From assembly GCA_963854835.1 (NCBI GenBank), contig OY978526.1, forward strand, positions 74,186,418-74,250,417: a stretch of DNA of 64,000 bases. The letters are read 5' to 3'. The DNA comes from Megamerina dolium. Taxonomy: Eukaryota; Arthropoda; Insecta; Diptera; Megamerinidae. The notes under the pieces were generated by a model, which was not told the DNA's origin, did no database searches, and saw only the letters and a program-made list of their open reading frames with translations. Every line of letters begins with the position of its first letter. Within the stretch, counting starts at the first letter, position 1. This document shows positions 11,651-24,385 of the stretch, one piece after another. Both the position numbers and the translations under genes were made by a program.

Positions 11651-13607
11651 TTTTATGTTAGGGACGAAATACAATCTGAGTCAAATCAATCAAATATTAT
11701 AGTATATAAAATACACGTAATATTATTTAATGTCCAATAAAGTGCAATTATTATTATTGCAAACATTTTTGCAATAATATCGAAAATTATTCTTTAACAC
11801 TTCTTTAAATAAATTCATTTTTCTTTCTAGCGTAGAATGCAACTCTGAATGAAACAATCTGCATTTCCTCTATCTATTCCTATCAATTTTAATATAAATA
11901 ATTGAATAAATATTACAAGTTATTACTATAATTTTTATGAATTATGTAATATTTGTTAAGTATTGTTAGATGACGAGAAAATTTTATATTAATATATTCA
12001 GTTTTTATGCGTTATTTTATATAGAGGAAATGTTTATGATCGCAACAATCATCATAAAAATTGATTTTGATTGCCAATTTTACAGTGTCATAGAAAATAA
12101 GATCAGAAAAAAAGAAGATTATAATAATAATAATAAGAGAACAATGGAATTGGACGTGTAATTGAATTTATGTGTATCTATATATTCTTTCGCTATCGTA
12201 TGGTATCATTCTGATAATACAATATTAACAGAATGCAGCAATGAAAGCATTACAAATCGTTAGAAATCAAAATTTCAAATTAAAGGCAATATGAAACCGG
12301 TTAAACTTTATTAACCGTTTCATAGCAGTAAATTGCTTATTTGATGTGTGTAATTGTATTGTTTATACGAATATATTCATATATATGTATGTATATATAT
12401 ATGTATGTATGTATGTGTGGTTCTTATGGCGGATGAGTTATTTCTGTGACCCACCTGTGTGTGTAGAATTGCATGAGTACGTGTGCAAGTAAATATGCAT
12501 TCGTACGTATACGAGTACAAGACGTATATACGTACAATATACATATTGGATGCTGTTTGCTTGCTTTGCAAACTGGATCTTTCAAATTAGTTCGATGCAG
12601 TTTGCTCTAATTTCTATACTGTTAACCTGTCACGAAGCTAACATGTATACGATCATTAGAAATTATGTTGCAATCATCTATGACTATACATAGTCATCGT
12701 CATATATACAAGTATATTTGTATGTACAATATATACGCATACGATAAATGAGTGAAAGAACAATATTATTGATTAAATTAGCATATTGTGCTTTTATATG
12801 TAAAAATTTACTAATATATGTATATGCACATATACACATACTAATAAATTTTAATGTGCATACATATGCTCAGAAAGATACAAAGAAAAAAGTATTACAC
12901 CGTTAAGCATTATTGAGCATTTGATTAGATTTGATTAAAAAGAAAATAAATAGATAAAACACATAGAGACGAAATTATAAGAATAGCATGTTTATCATCT
13001 CCAGGGATATTTATTAGCAATTGATCCCTCAATAAATTCTCGAAACATTTTAATGAAACTCTAGTGTACATACTTGCACGTACATATACGAAATGATCCA
13101 TCGTTTTAGTCGGTCATCAATTAAAAGAGAAAATACATCTCTCATTTCAGTATGTCACATCTTTTACTCATAATTAAAAATTAATATAATTGAAATGCTA
13201 GGAAAAATATATACGTAAATACATATATTAAGTATTTATACTCGCATGTACAGTGCATATGTATGAAGTATCGTTAATGTGAAAATAACGGCCTGGTATT
13301 TGTTGTTGATGTATTATCTGATCTAACTATCAGCGGTATGTTGGTACACTGAGAGAAATGCAATTTTATGAATCAGATTTGTTGAAATTAATTTATCAAT
13401 TAATTGTTTTTTTTTTGGGATTTTCATAACTATTACCCGACCCATTCTTGGGGTCTGTGATTGTCGCGTTACATTGCGACTATTCTTTGCTCAATGGCCA
13501 GCGTAAGTCCTTGTAGTCGGTAGGGATCTCTAATTATGTTGTTGTTCTCTTTAAGCAGCTTTTCATACGAAAGTCTATCAGTAAGAATTCATGTTTAAAA
13601 AAATGGC
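11651..13607. other. AT-rich spacer with (ATGT)n
   Basis: ATGT/TATG repeats lie at about 12380-12416. The rest is low-complexity AT-rich spacer without a supported gene. Confidence 0.5.
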
Positions 13608-14993
13608 CTTACAGTCAGCTTGGGCCGACCATATTATACCCTGCATATCCGCATATCCGCATATCCGCATATACATATTTTTCTTTTATTTCCACTACTT
13701 TGTATGTAAGCTACATTAAGAACTGCGCGTCATCAGTTTTACACCTGAAATATGGTTGACTTTGATGAAGTATTAAGTAAGTTAGAGGGTGTTTAAAGGG
13801 GATAATTTAAAGGTGATTTTTAAGATTTTAATATTTCCTCGATTTTGTATTTGAGCCCTATTAAGAAGTGGCATACTGGTTTTATGCCATATTTTACTAA
13901 TGTATGTGTCAATTATGGTTGTCCTAGACAGAAGATTCTCGAAGTCAATTTAAAAGACATTAAGTCATTTTGTATGGGAGCTTCTATAAACAGTGGGAGT
14001 GGCTGACCCATTGTGAGTCTAGTTGCTCTTACAATACTAACCTATACCTTAAATCTGGTTATCCTACGCTGAATAGTTCATAAGTTATAGCGGTTTAAAT
14101 TTTTTTAAATTTTCGCAACTTTGTATGGCAGCCCCATTATGAAGTGAGCGTGGCATGCTGATTTTTTTTTGATAATCTAAGTGTTAATTAAAGTTATTCT
14201 AGCCAGAAGATTGCCGAAGTTACAGCTGTTTCAATTTAAAAGAAATTAAGTCATTTCGTTTGGGAGGTACTATAAACAGTGGGAAGGGCTGGTCCATTTG
14301 CTGTGAATCTGGTTACTCAGTCAATACTAATTTACACCTTAAATGTGGTTATCCTACAGTGAATAGTTTGTAAGTTAGGGCTGATTTAATTTTTTTTTTA
14401 ATTTCCGCAACATTGTATGGGAGCCCCAAGAACGAGTGAACATGGCACACTTATTTTTCTCCAGATTATTTTTGACTACCATATTAATCTAAGTGTCAAT
14501 TATGGTGATTCTAAATATTGCAAAAGTTACAGCTGTTTCAAATTAAAAGAAGTACAGACACTTTGTATGGGAGCTACTATAAAAAGAAGGCGTGGCTCGT
14601 CCATTTCTGGCAAGTTTATGTACCAGTATAATGGAACTCTATGTGCCAAATATTGTTGTCCCAGATAGTATATTAAGTGAGTTAAAGCAAATTAAAGATT
14701 TTGAAAATTCCGAGGTTAGTCGCTTTGAATGTTTGGTGTGGGCGTGGCTATTGACCGATCATGCCCAATATCGATCCTCTCTGTACCGTAATATTTGCTC
14801 AAGTTATCGTGCGAATCAGCCAGGTGACAGACAGACAGACGAATGGACGGACATCGTTAAATCGAAAATTTAAGCGACATTGATCACAAAATAATATATA
14901 ATTTCCTATATATCCGGAGATTCCTTTAAGTGGTTACAAACATCTGATCGAAATGAATATACCTTGCATATTACATTATGCAGGACATTGCTA
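13608..14993 (+). repeat. Dispersed repeat C, near-complete copy with internal ~290-bp units
   Basis: The left end reads GGGCCGACC..ATTATACCCTGCAT and the right end CATTATGCAGG, which are mutually inverted around TACCCTGCATAAT. Inside, the anchor '(A)CTTTGTATGGGAGCCC' recurs near 13841, 14118 and 14410 (steps of 277 and 292 bp). Each unit carries 'GGCGTGGC' and 'AAGTGTCAATTATGGTTATT'-like sequence. The tail has GACAGACAGAC and GACATCGTTAAATCG. The same architecture recurs at 57344-58887. The element class is uncertain (foldback/MITE or Helentron-like). Reading frames within it are not genes. Confidence 0.75.
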
Positions 14994-15439
14994 AAGGATA
15001 TTTATAGGTTGACCCATATCTTGTTGAATATTTGCCTAGCCTGTATTTGCCCAAATATATAAATTATATTTTTCCATAACTCTAATCTAATTCGCTTGAA
15101 ATAGATTGAAATTGATGAACTAAATATATGTATATTGTTAGTGCTGGTGATGCTGCTGCAACAATTTACATTATCTTTTTGCACTGCCTGGCATCTAACG
15201 AAGGTCACCCTACTAAGTTTTTGACTGATTCAGTGATGTTTTTATTTGTTGGTAGCCAATTGTATCATGCATATCCCGTGTTTCTTCATATTGTTCGCTT
15301 CCTTTTGTATGAAATGCGAATGAACGAAAGCGAAATTGATTGCGGTCCAAGAAAGGCTTTAACTTCTATACGAATTGGACAAAAAGCGGATACGCTTGAC
15401 AATGATGAAGCAGCGAACGTACGCATTTAAGCGGACTTT
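14994..15439. other. Spacer, no recognised gene
   Basis: A 100-codon + strand frame (15128-15430) lies here, but it has no recognisable family and sits between two mobile elements. I do not call it a gene. Confidence 0.4.
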
Positions 15440-15900
15440 GCAGGACCTTTTATGTAGAGTCATCCCCTTGGACGAAAAAGGTTTACACTAATATATGTCG
15501 AAGACGCTCCAACAGTAAAAACAATGGTTTTTCGGCCTCGGCTCGTCGGCCGGAAAAGGGATAACAACGAGTTTTTTGGTATTCAAAGGAGTCAATACGC
15601 ATAGATTTTTTTGCAGAAAGGACGTACAAATATGAGACAGTACAAAAAAAAATATGAGACAGTACTACAGGGAATTATTGAACTTCTTCGATAAGAAATT
15701 GATTAAGAAAAAGTTTAAACATCATCACAATAATGCACCGGAACATTCATCCACAATTGCCAAGTTCCATGAATTTTAGTAAACAAATTATTGCCGCAGC
15801 CACCGTAATGGCCTGATCTGCGTGTTTCTCTGTTCCCAACATGAAAATATGGTTTGGAGGCAAATCTAAACGCACGTGCCGTAGTTTCTTCGACCCTTAA
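15440..15900 (+). pseudogene. Mariner-type transposase relic, heavily decayed
   Basis: Frame-shifting translations give HHNNAPEHSSTIAKFHEF, matching the HxDNAPxHxS block around the second catalytic Asp. They then give LFPNMKIWFGGK, matching the LFP.LK.WLGGK block after the third Asp. Between these the YSPDLAPSD block is broken. A 16-bp duplication (AAATATGAGACAGTAC) near 15640-15675 and stops in all frames show age. A 24-bp piece (CAACATGAAAATATGGTTTG and onward) is repeated at about 15957. No terminal repeats were found. Confidence 0.6.
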
Positions 15901-15987
15901 CTTTGAATTTATAGGACATTTTCCGAAAAAATCGTTTTAATAATTTTCTGTTTCTCAACATGAAAATATGGTTTGGAGGTTTAAATT

Positions 15988-16346
15988 AATATGTGGCACT
16001 TAAAGCACCGAAGGGCTCTTTGGCCAAGCTTCTCTTCCATTACTGTAGTGCGTGTTTAATTTTGGACAGTATTAGAAGGGACCTACTTATCTTAGTGGGA
16101 GCTGTAGCTCAGTGGTTAGTGTGTTAGTCTTCTGATCTGTAGGTCGTGGGTTCAATCCCCGGCTGAAGCATAACAAATTTAATATCGAAAAGATGTTTCT
16201 TTCGAACGGTACCCACCTGTCGGCAAGCAATTGACAATTCTTCCGGCAGTAACAATTTGCCATGAAAAAGCTTCTGAAAGAACTCTGTGTCAAAGCTCAG
16301 AAAAAGTAATGTCACAAGGGTTCTGCCGTTCGGAACCGGCTAAAAT
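15988..16346. mobile_element. tRNA-derived SINE with inverted 5' part (twin-priming structure)
   Basis: The left segment (15988-16095) is the SINE 3' tail in - orientation (ATGTGGCACTTAAAGC, CGAAGGGCTCTTTGGCC, GGGACCTACTTATCTTAG). The right segment (16096-16346) is the tRNA head and body in + orientation, ending CGGAACCGGCTAAAAT. Head and body are thus inverted relative to the tail, as expected for a 5' inversion during target-primed reverse transcription. The head is the best preserved in the window. The A box TAGCTCAGTGG is at 16106 and the B box GGGTTCAATCCCC at 16148. The anticodon-loop-like CTTCTGA suggests tRNA-Arg(UCU). Confidence 0.85.
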
Positions 16347-18410
16347 TTTCTTAGTATAAAAAGGTAAAAGTGCAAGAAACATTTTACTTTCGAATGGATT
16401 TTTACGTCCGTTCGATTTTTTACCCTTATGGGAACACATTTTTTAAGCTTTGATTTAGCGTGATTTTTGAAATACTGATAAGCAAAGTTAAGATGGGATG
16501 GGAAATTTATTGTTCAAAAAAATCAATTTTAAATAAATTCCAAGAATTTTCCATTTAAGATATCAAATTAGATATTTTCCCTCATACCAAAATAGCTCAA
16601 AGTATTTAATGAAATCTCCTTCCTTCAAATTGTTTACAGTGTATTCGCTTCGGTTCACTCGTGGACGACAAAAAGCAATATATTAAATTGTATTTGTTCA
16701 AGACCTTGTCATTGAAATAGACATATACGCATAGACAATATCGTCACGATACATACAAATCGACAAATTTATGTTTGTTTGTTCAAATGGTAAAATAAAA
16801 ATACGTGGAAAATCTGGTTCGACTGGATAAGAGGAGCCATAGCACATAAACAGCTGTTGCTACGAGTAAGGAACTTTGTTTCTTTCATGCACATCTTTGT
16901 TGCGTTCACTGATCAATTGACAATTAAAAATACAAGTTTCTTCTTCTTATTTATGGTGGTTTCTTTTGACCTAATTTGCCGAGCAGAAACAAAAAAAAAA
17001 AAAAATTGCGGAGAAAAAAAATACTAACAACATGGATTTTTAGAAATTTGTTATCGCATACACATGATGCTGCAGCATGTTGTGTTGTTACATACTAAGA
17101 TTGGCGATCTTCTTGTATTGCAGGATGATCACTCGATCGGTTAGTTTAGACTTTGTCATGCGAAATATATGTTGGTACATATGTATGTATGTATTTACAT
17201 AGAATTGCAAATGTAGGCTTACAACAATCAACCATATAACTAAGAGGATACCGTATAACCAAATTAGGTTAAAATTGAACTGTTATTTGTTGTATGTCAA
17301 TTTATTTTTTTCTATAGAATTTTATTCAAAGTATACAAACGTGTACAAAATAGTTACTATACTGTAGATGGATAATGATTAGAATATTTATAATAACGAT
17401 TATGGTTATGTATTTAAACAAGGAGATACATGGAAGTTGAAATATATACATATATTAATGATTTTGACGTGCCTGTTTTTAACATTGATTCATTAACAGA
17501 ATCTTTTAGATCTTAGATCTAGATCTAGATGTTAGACTGGACAACACTGTATTTTTGCTTTGGCGTTGGTTTATGTAAGTATAGTTTTATTTTAGGGCCT
17601 CATTACAATTCCATATTTCATATTTTTGTCGAAGACTTTATAAAATTAAGTATATATTATAAACAATATTAACAAAAATTCAAATTTAATGATTATTTTG
17701 TGATTTTAATGTTTTCGATTAATGATAATAATTACAGCCTGATTTTTATTTAGTTAATTTTTAAAAGAAATAATAGTTCAACAACAATTTTTATTAAAGA
17801 TCGAGAAACGAAATCAATGAGTAATAATTAATTTCAATTTTTCCAAGTAACATTCATAAAATACAACTTTTTACTAGTTCTGATAAATCGTCCAACCAAT
17901 ATCATTCTCCTGTATTCAGCTCTACTCACAGTTATTTAAAACGTGTTGATTTTTTTCTTTAAATTAAAAAAATGTATTTCTAATAGTGGAGCTCCCTGGA
18001 TAAAGTTCGTATACTTAAGTGAACCTTTGAGCTAAATTTAATATTAGAACTTCTATAATAAAAATTTGCTAGATATTTTTCGTAGTCGCAGAACTCAAAT
18101 TTCGACTCTTACAAGTTTGATTATAGGTTTACAGCAAATTACATGCAGTGATTAAATTCGTACAGTGATGGTGGAAATAGATACGTATTAAAGGATTGTT
18201 TTCTTTTATTTCTAACTACACGCTGTTTAGTTTTAGAGCTTAAATGTGATCGTAAATGCGTTGAAGATGATGCAGGCAGTAGAGCATCAAAAACTGCAAC
18301 AACTCCAGAAATATTTCGACCATACCATGATGGTATCAATGATCGACTAGTGAAAGTGTCGTGCAACAAATGTTAAAAACCTATTGGGAGTATAAAAAAA
18401 TTCGTATCGA
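16347..18410. other. AT-rich spacer, nothing recognised
   Basis: About 2 kb of AT-rich spacer with a poly-A run near 16988-17004 and a small repeated AGATCT cluster at 17508-17529. No gene is supported. Confidence 0.5.
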
Positions 18411-18424
18411 TTATATAACAGATG

Positions 18425-18640
18425 TCGTCATTGGGCTTATAGCCCAGACATTGTTCCATCCGATTACCACTTTTTTCAACCGATGACACACACTCTGGAA
18501 GAACAGCGCTTCCATTCTTACGAAGAAGCCAAAAACTTGGCTTCTTCGGAGTAGAAAAATAGGAAAAAAAGTAGTGGCTAACGACGGACAATACTTTGAA
18601 GATTGAATGTATAATTTTATACACAAATTGCAATTTTCGT
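18425..18640 (+). pseudogene. Mariner transposase C-terminal relic
   Basis: The + strand frame near 18435 reads YSPDIVPSDYHFF followed by EEQRFHSYEEAKNW. That is the third catalytic Asp block of mariner transposases and the downstream element-specific region. The frame soon breaks. Only this C-terminal part is recognisable and no inverted repeats were seen. The - strand frames over it are shadows. Confidence 0.7.
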
Positions 18641-19205
18641 AAATAAACTGCTCGAACTTATTTATACCCCAGTAGTAAAGAATTCTATACTTTCTATTTT
18701 CTTGACAATAACTCCTTACCTCGTCGACCTCAATATTGGCTTAGTAAACCCACTTTACAAATTCGCACAGTTCAAGGCATTTTATAGTATTTTCTTTTTA
18801 ATTTGTAAAGCTAAAATTTTCAAATGATGTTTGGTCGAGTACAACACAAAACCAGATATATAAGGTGTATTACACTCTCAAATTATCGATTTACCGTTAA
18901 AAACCCGCTTCCGCAATATTTAACGTTATTTAACGATTTTTTTGCAGTTTTGGAATACGGTCTCTGCTCACGAAAAAATGTAATAATTATGAATATTTGC
19001 AAATGATTTCAAGCAATTTTAGAATATTGATGCAAATCACAGTCATTTTCGATAAACTGTTGCGCAACAAAATTGTTGCCAAAATAGAAAAAAAAAGAAG
19101 AGGAAAATGTTCTCAATTTTGGAGCTTCTTGCCAAAAGCTCGATATATTTCCCTTCAGTAAATAAGCTTAAATGAGTACATCATTCGATTGGAATCGGTA
19201 AAAAA
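18641..19205. other. Spacer, nothing recognised
   Basis: AT-rich sequence with short frames only. Confidence 0.45.
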
Positions 19206-19217
19206 GTGACTGAGTTA

Positions 19218-19526
19218 AAAAAAATAAAAAGGGAAGAGCTTTTCTTCCATTACTCATGTGCGTGTTAAATTTTTGGACAATATTAAAAGGGACCTACTTA
19301 TTTTAGCCGGTCCCGAACGGCAGAACCCTTGTAACATCACTTTTTCTGAGCTTTGTCACAGAGTTCTTTTAGAAACTTTTTCATGGCAAGTTGTTACTGT
19401 CGGAAGAATTGCCAATTGCTTGCCGATAGGTGGGTACCGTTCGAAAGAATCATGGTATTGAGCCCACGATCTACAGATAAGAAGTCCAACACACTAACCA
19501 CTGAGCTACGGCACCGAATTACTACG
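19218..19526 (-). mobile_element. tRNA-derived SINE with 12-bp target-site duplication
   Basis: GTGACTGAGTTA at 19206-19217 is repeated exactly at 19527-19538, bracketing the copy. The A/T-rich 3' tail is on the left. The tRNA-like head is on the right, with the A box read as CTGAGCTACGG in reverse at about 19500. The segment between the B box and the GGTACC region is shortened by an internal deletion of some 40 bases near 19450. The duplication shows that this family moves by retroposition. Confidence 0.9.
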
Positions 19527-19539
19527 GTGACTGAGTTAC

Positions 19540-21040
19540 TGATTCTTAAATAACGCAAATGATTCGTTAATGGAGTTTTGACAGTATAGCCATCATGAGG
19601 ATGTTAAAAATTTTACAAAAACGGAATTATGTTGTACTCGGCCATAGCTACAGCCTCCACATGAAAGGTTCATTGTATTGTAGCACCGTGTAATTCTGAC
19701 GATGCTTAGAACTGAATTTTCTCTAATTTCATTGACCTTTGGGGGGAAAAAATATGATATGATTTTCAAATGAAAGTTGTTAAATATTATTCGAATTATT
19801 CATCAAAAATTCATGATTTGAAGGGATTTTCTTCCAATTATTTTTGATATTACTTCTTAAAATTTTCTATGATTTATACATTATATCCTTTTGTAGTCGT
19901 TAATAATTGCAAGAGTAAATGTTACAATATATTCAAAAATGATCGTTAAATGAATACAATGAAATTATATTAATTTTAATTGTTAATTAAATTGCTATTC
20001 ATTTATTTATTGTATGTTCATATCAAATATCACAATACTTACTTGCCAAATCTGTCGATAATCCATGAACCATTAAGGTTGACAATAGCATTTATGGATG
20101 ATTTTTTTTTTGCAATTAACAACTCCACTAATTAATAATTTTTCTTTTATTTGGAATACAATTTTATAAAAATGTAAAATCACAATAATTTATTTTAAAA
20201 TGTACCTATTTATTTCATAGATTTTTGTTTGTTTTTTTAAATATTTTTAAAGCAACAACATACGAGTATGTTAAGGGATACTAAAGCGCATCAGCCGAAA
20301 TACGCAACCGAATCTGATGAGTTCAATAACGCGACTATTACCATTGTAAAGCGCCGGCTACAATCATAGTGAAAAGCTTACACATTCATACTCGTATGTA
20401 TGGGCACATACTAGAGTTTATGGAATGCTTTATTCATACAAACATTTTTGCTATTGCTATACCAAGTGTGTACGGTATATTACGATGCAATCACAAATGC
20501 TACGCTTGCATTGAGCATACGATTGCGTGAAACTTTGAAATGACCACTATGATCGGCAAATTTTGTACTGGTGCTAAGGTTGTAGATCTGATGATGGTGT
20601 TGTTCTTGCATGTGATGTGGGGTTGGGGAAAAAGCATCGGTCCAAAGTGATAAATGGAAAAAAAAATAATTCAAGTAAATTTAATTAAATCATTTGAACA
20701 ATTTTTTTTTTGCATAGTTTAATTCATAGTTAAAGAGTTTTCGGAGACTTTTGTTTCTGTTGTTTGAAATGTTGCAAAAAGGGAGAGTGTTGCACAACAA
20801 CAATGGCTATCTGCTGGTTCAAGTTTAGAATTAGACGGTAGATGCATTAGTTATTCATCAGTTACCATTCAGTTTCACATTGATTTGACCAAAGTTTTCT
20901 TTTCACTGTGCTGTCAGACGTGATCCACTTTTCATCCTTTGTTACCAAACACTTCAAAGGTGACTCACTTTTATAGTTTTTTTTTTTTTTTTTTTGTTGT
21001 GCTAATCACAGATGGAAATTCCATTAAATATATTTTTTTA
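19540..21040. other. AT-rich spacer, nothing recognised
   Basis: The spacer contains a poly-T tract at 20979-20996. A 64-codon - strand frame at 20480-20674 is unsupported. Confidence 0.5.
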
Positions 21041-21860
21041 TAGTGAATTTGATTTATTCAGCTAATTTGAATAATCGAAATTCTGATTAACAAATTATTC
21101 GATTGATTAAAATTTTAATTATTCCAAATAGAAGTGAATGCCCTTTTAGCTTAGTGTGTAATTAAAATTCTAATTAAGTACCCAAGCAACATATTGCACT
21201 TCCATAAGTAAAGGCTTTTTAAAAGCAATATTTGCTGAGAAATTATTAAGCTGCTCGAAACTATTTTTGCATCGATATAAGTGGCTTATAGAGGCTACAA
21301 AATAAGAGCGATACTTTCAATTGTATAAGTAAACTGCTATAGAACTTTTAGATTTTTATTCTAAAGATCAATTAGAAGCTATATAAATGTGGCTTTACGA
21401 AATAACTTCCATCCAGCAGCTCAACGGCTGCTTAATAAAGTTCGTCTTCTCAAACTGCTATAAAATTTGTGGATATTTTTTCTAAAGACCAATTGGTAAC
21501 TTCTTTATAACGATTGATTCAAAATGCCTTGAGGAATCGTTACGGAATGCTTATAGAAGCAAGCATTTGCATTTGTGCCTTCTGGAGGTGCAAATTGTTA
21601 CTTGAGTATATATTCCATTAATAAAAATGTTTAATCATTAAACTGAGGATTACTCAATTAAGCAGAATTCTGAGTAAACAATTTTAGTTTTATTATTATT
21701 TTTTTAAATTTTCTTTTCAAATAGAAATCTCTCTCTCTCTCTGATTAAATAAATCAAAAAATAAATAATAATCGTGTTTATTCTAATATTAATCTAAATT
21801 TTGATTAAGCGAATAGTGCATTAATCACAATTGTTCGATTAAACGATTAATCACCCAGTC
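21041..21860. repeat. TAAT-rich dispersed repeat E, interrupted by a MITE
   Basis: Both flanks of the nested MITE are rich in GATTAA/TTAATC motifs. The right end reads GATTAAACGATTAATC, close to the end of a second copy at 26620-26905 (GATTAAACGATTAATAG). A (TC)n run at 21730-21741 lies inside. The density of TAAT cores resembles homeodomain sites, but a repeat family explains it more simply. Confidence 0.5.
21181..21606. mobile_element. MITE with ~24-bp imperfect inverted repeats
   Basis: The left end CCCAAGCAACATATTGCACT (continuing TCC) pairs with the complement of the right end GGAGGTGCAAATTGTTACTT (continuing GAG), with about five mismatches. TA flanks both ends (21179-21180 and 21607-21608), suggesting a TA-duplicating (Tc1/mariner-type) mover. 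It is 426 bp with no coding capacity, inserted inside repeat E. Confidence 0.7.
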
Positions 21861-22670
21861 TTCGTTTATTTATGAAAGCGCGTATCTTCAATTCCTAAAA
21901 TAATGCTTCGTGTAAAATTTTTATTTCCTCAACCTTCAGTGATGATTTTCATTATTTATTCCAAAGTTTTTTCGACCATGCCTAGCCAAATAAAATTAAA
22001 TTAAAGCTTTCAGTTCAAGTGTTGTATGTGTATGATCGCGACATTAAGTTTTTACAAAAATTTGAAAATGGACCTGTGAAAAATTGCTTTAAGATTATGG
22101 GAACGATGCTCTATAAGATCGTCAGTGGCAGAGATTGTTTGCTCAATTTTGTGCTATAGGCTATAATATGGAGTTCTTGCTTGGGAATGCTAACTGAGGT
22201 TGATGACGTTGAAATGAAGGCATTCATTGAAATAAATCGTCTACCGACTACGATCACCTTAGGAAGTTGTCAAATATATTTAGCGGTTACAGCATTGTCA
22301 GTTAAAACCAATAGACGTGCAGTTATGGTACGATAGATCTCTTTATCGACAAATAGGATCAATACTTTATCCTCAACTTGGTATATAGGACTGTGTGTTT
22401 AAGTAAGACCAGCAGTAGTATACGGGACATTGCATTTAATTTATGGATACATACATAAAAGTGATTAGAACGATTGATTAAAGAATTAATTTAATTAAGA
22501 TTTTGTTGTTGTTGAATGCTTTTGTTGAAATTTACATAATTAAATTATGCGCAATGAAAATTTAATAGCTCATTGTGAGATAATATTTATGATTTTGGCG
22601 TATGCCATACCTATACATACAAATAAATATAAGTAGGTAACATATGTTGCTAGTCATGTCGTTGTCATCA

Positions 22671-22705
<35 letters not shown>

Positions 22706-24385
22706 TACAATCTCATATGTTCAATTTATGTGTTTTCTCTTTTATGCATTACACCACCAATATATACATACATACTTGTACATGTACATAGCAAATGTAA
22801 AGATTTGTAGGAACAGGTTAAAATTGAGGCAAATGCTCACACACAAGCACACACACAGACACGGTATACAAACACACACACACATGGCATTTGCCTTGAA
22901 TTTGGCATATAACGTAAAAGCATGGCCAACCAAGTTGAAATAGGTCATATGCAATTGATGTTTGGTGGGGGATTAATTTTACAGTTAGATAATATTAGAT
23001 TGATGATTTATTATATGCAGAATATGAAAATATGTACATTGTACTAATGAAAATTCTCTTCAGCATGATGATGTACATTAATCCTGAATTTCAAAAACAA
23101 CATAAATAATTGAATGCTATTGTTTCGCATGTAAACATTTACACTTCTCTTCCATTTCACCAAAGGCAATAGGAGATGTATACGTTATGAGGAAGAAGAA
23201 GACAAAAGAAAAAACAAAAACAAAAATCAGAAAAGAACAGGTTCACACCTCACAGTTCACTCTATTGCACAAAATAGGCCAATTATAGAGAATGCCTATT
23301 GAGAATCATTCGCACATTTGTATGCTGCAAATGTTGGCGCTCTCTCTTGCTGGCCTGGGATGTGTTTTTTTTTTCTTATCAATCTGTCTGCCTTCCAGCC
23401 AAGTATCGCCTTTCAAAACAATATTGTGTGAATACGAGTATATATTTGGCATTTATACGTGCATACCCACCTTAACCGAAAGAAAGAAAAAGCATTATCA
23501 TATATATGGGCAAGATTTCAAAAAAAAAAAAATAAAAATCTAAAATAAAATAAAAAAAAAGTAAATAAAATGAAAAAAAAGAGAATGTCGCTAGTTTCAT
23601 CAGAATAACAGAATAAAAAGAATTGGGTTAAAATTTAATATAGAATCCAAATCATAATATCTCTCATATATTTACTGTTTGTATTTTATTGCTTATACCT
23701 ACTTATATTGAGCTACCAATTTATATTATGACACACACACACAAAAAAAAAATACTCGCAAGTAAATAAGTTGAGACATTTAATTGCAGAAGTAATGCTG
23801 CGTTTATGCGTTGATAACAGTTAGAATGAAATCAAAAAAATTAGAATAATGGCCCACATATGTAATTATGATTTTCTTTGATTTGAATGAATGATTTTTA
23901 TAGGCCATACACGCAGTCAAACACGCACTGCATAGTATTCATACATATAATCGGCATCTATAAAATTTGGTCAATGAATATTAGTGCACGCTCTATTGCT
24001 GCACGTGGGGTGTTTTATTATATTAACTGGTAATGCTTTTATGTGGATATTTTTCAAAAAGTACAAACCGGCTATACTTCCTTCTCACACAGTCACACTT
24101 GTTGGCATATTGAATATATTTTACTCCATATAAAGAAAAAATGGGAACTAGGAACTTGCAACGACAGAAATTCGGCATAAGGCGGCATTGATAATGTGGA
24201 ACAAACGGAAAAAAAAAATTGTGAGCCATATTGCAAAAACATTTCGACATTAATTCATTCGATCTTAATTCACGTAGCCCAGAATTTTTACGATATTACA
24301 GATCGTAAATCTAATTCCTACCATAATTTATTGAACATTGATATTGTCGAATAAATGAAAACAAATTGTTGACATTATTGCAAAA
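21861..24385. other. AT-rich spacer with microsatellites
   Basis: It holds the (TCG)n tract at 22671-22705, (CA)-rich sequence at 22840-22885 and A-rich sequence at 23515-23582. No gene was recognised; frames over the microsatellites are artefacts. Confidence 0.5.
22671..22705. repeat. (TCG)n microsatellite
   Basis: More than ten uninterrupted TCG triplets, preceded by TCA/TTG variants. Confidence 0.95.

Noticed and set aside
15128..15430. 100-codon reading frame as a gene
   Set aside because: No recognisable family, no promoter or splice context, and it lies between two mobile elements.
16098..16170. tRNA-like sequence with A and B boxes as a functional tRNA gene
   Set aside because: The same head recurs in other copies fused to a common SINE body, the acceptor and anticodon stems do not pair well, and the sequence runs on without a terminator.
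17508..17529. Cluster of AGATCT palindromes as a regulatory site
   Set aside because: It is a short local duplication with no wider context.
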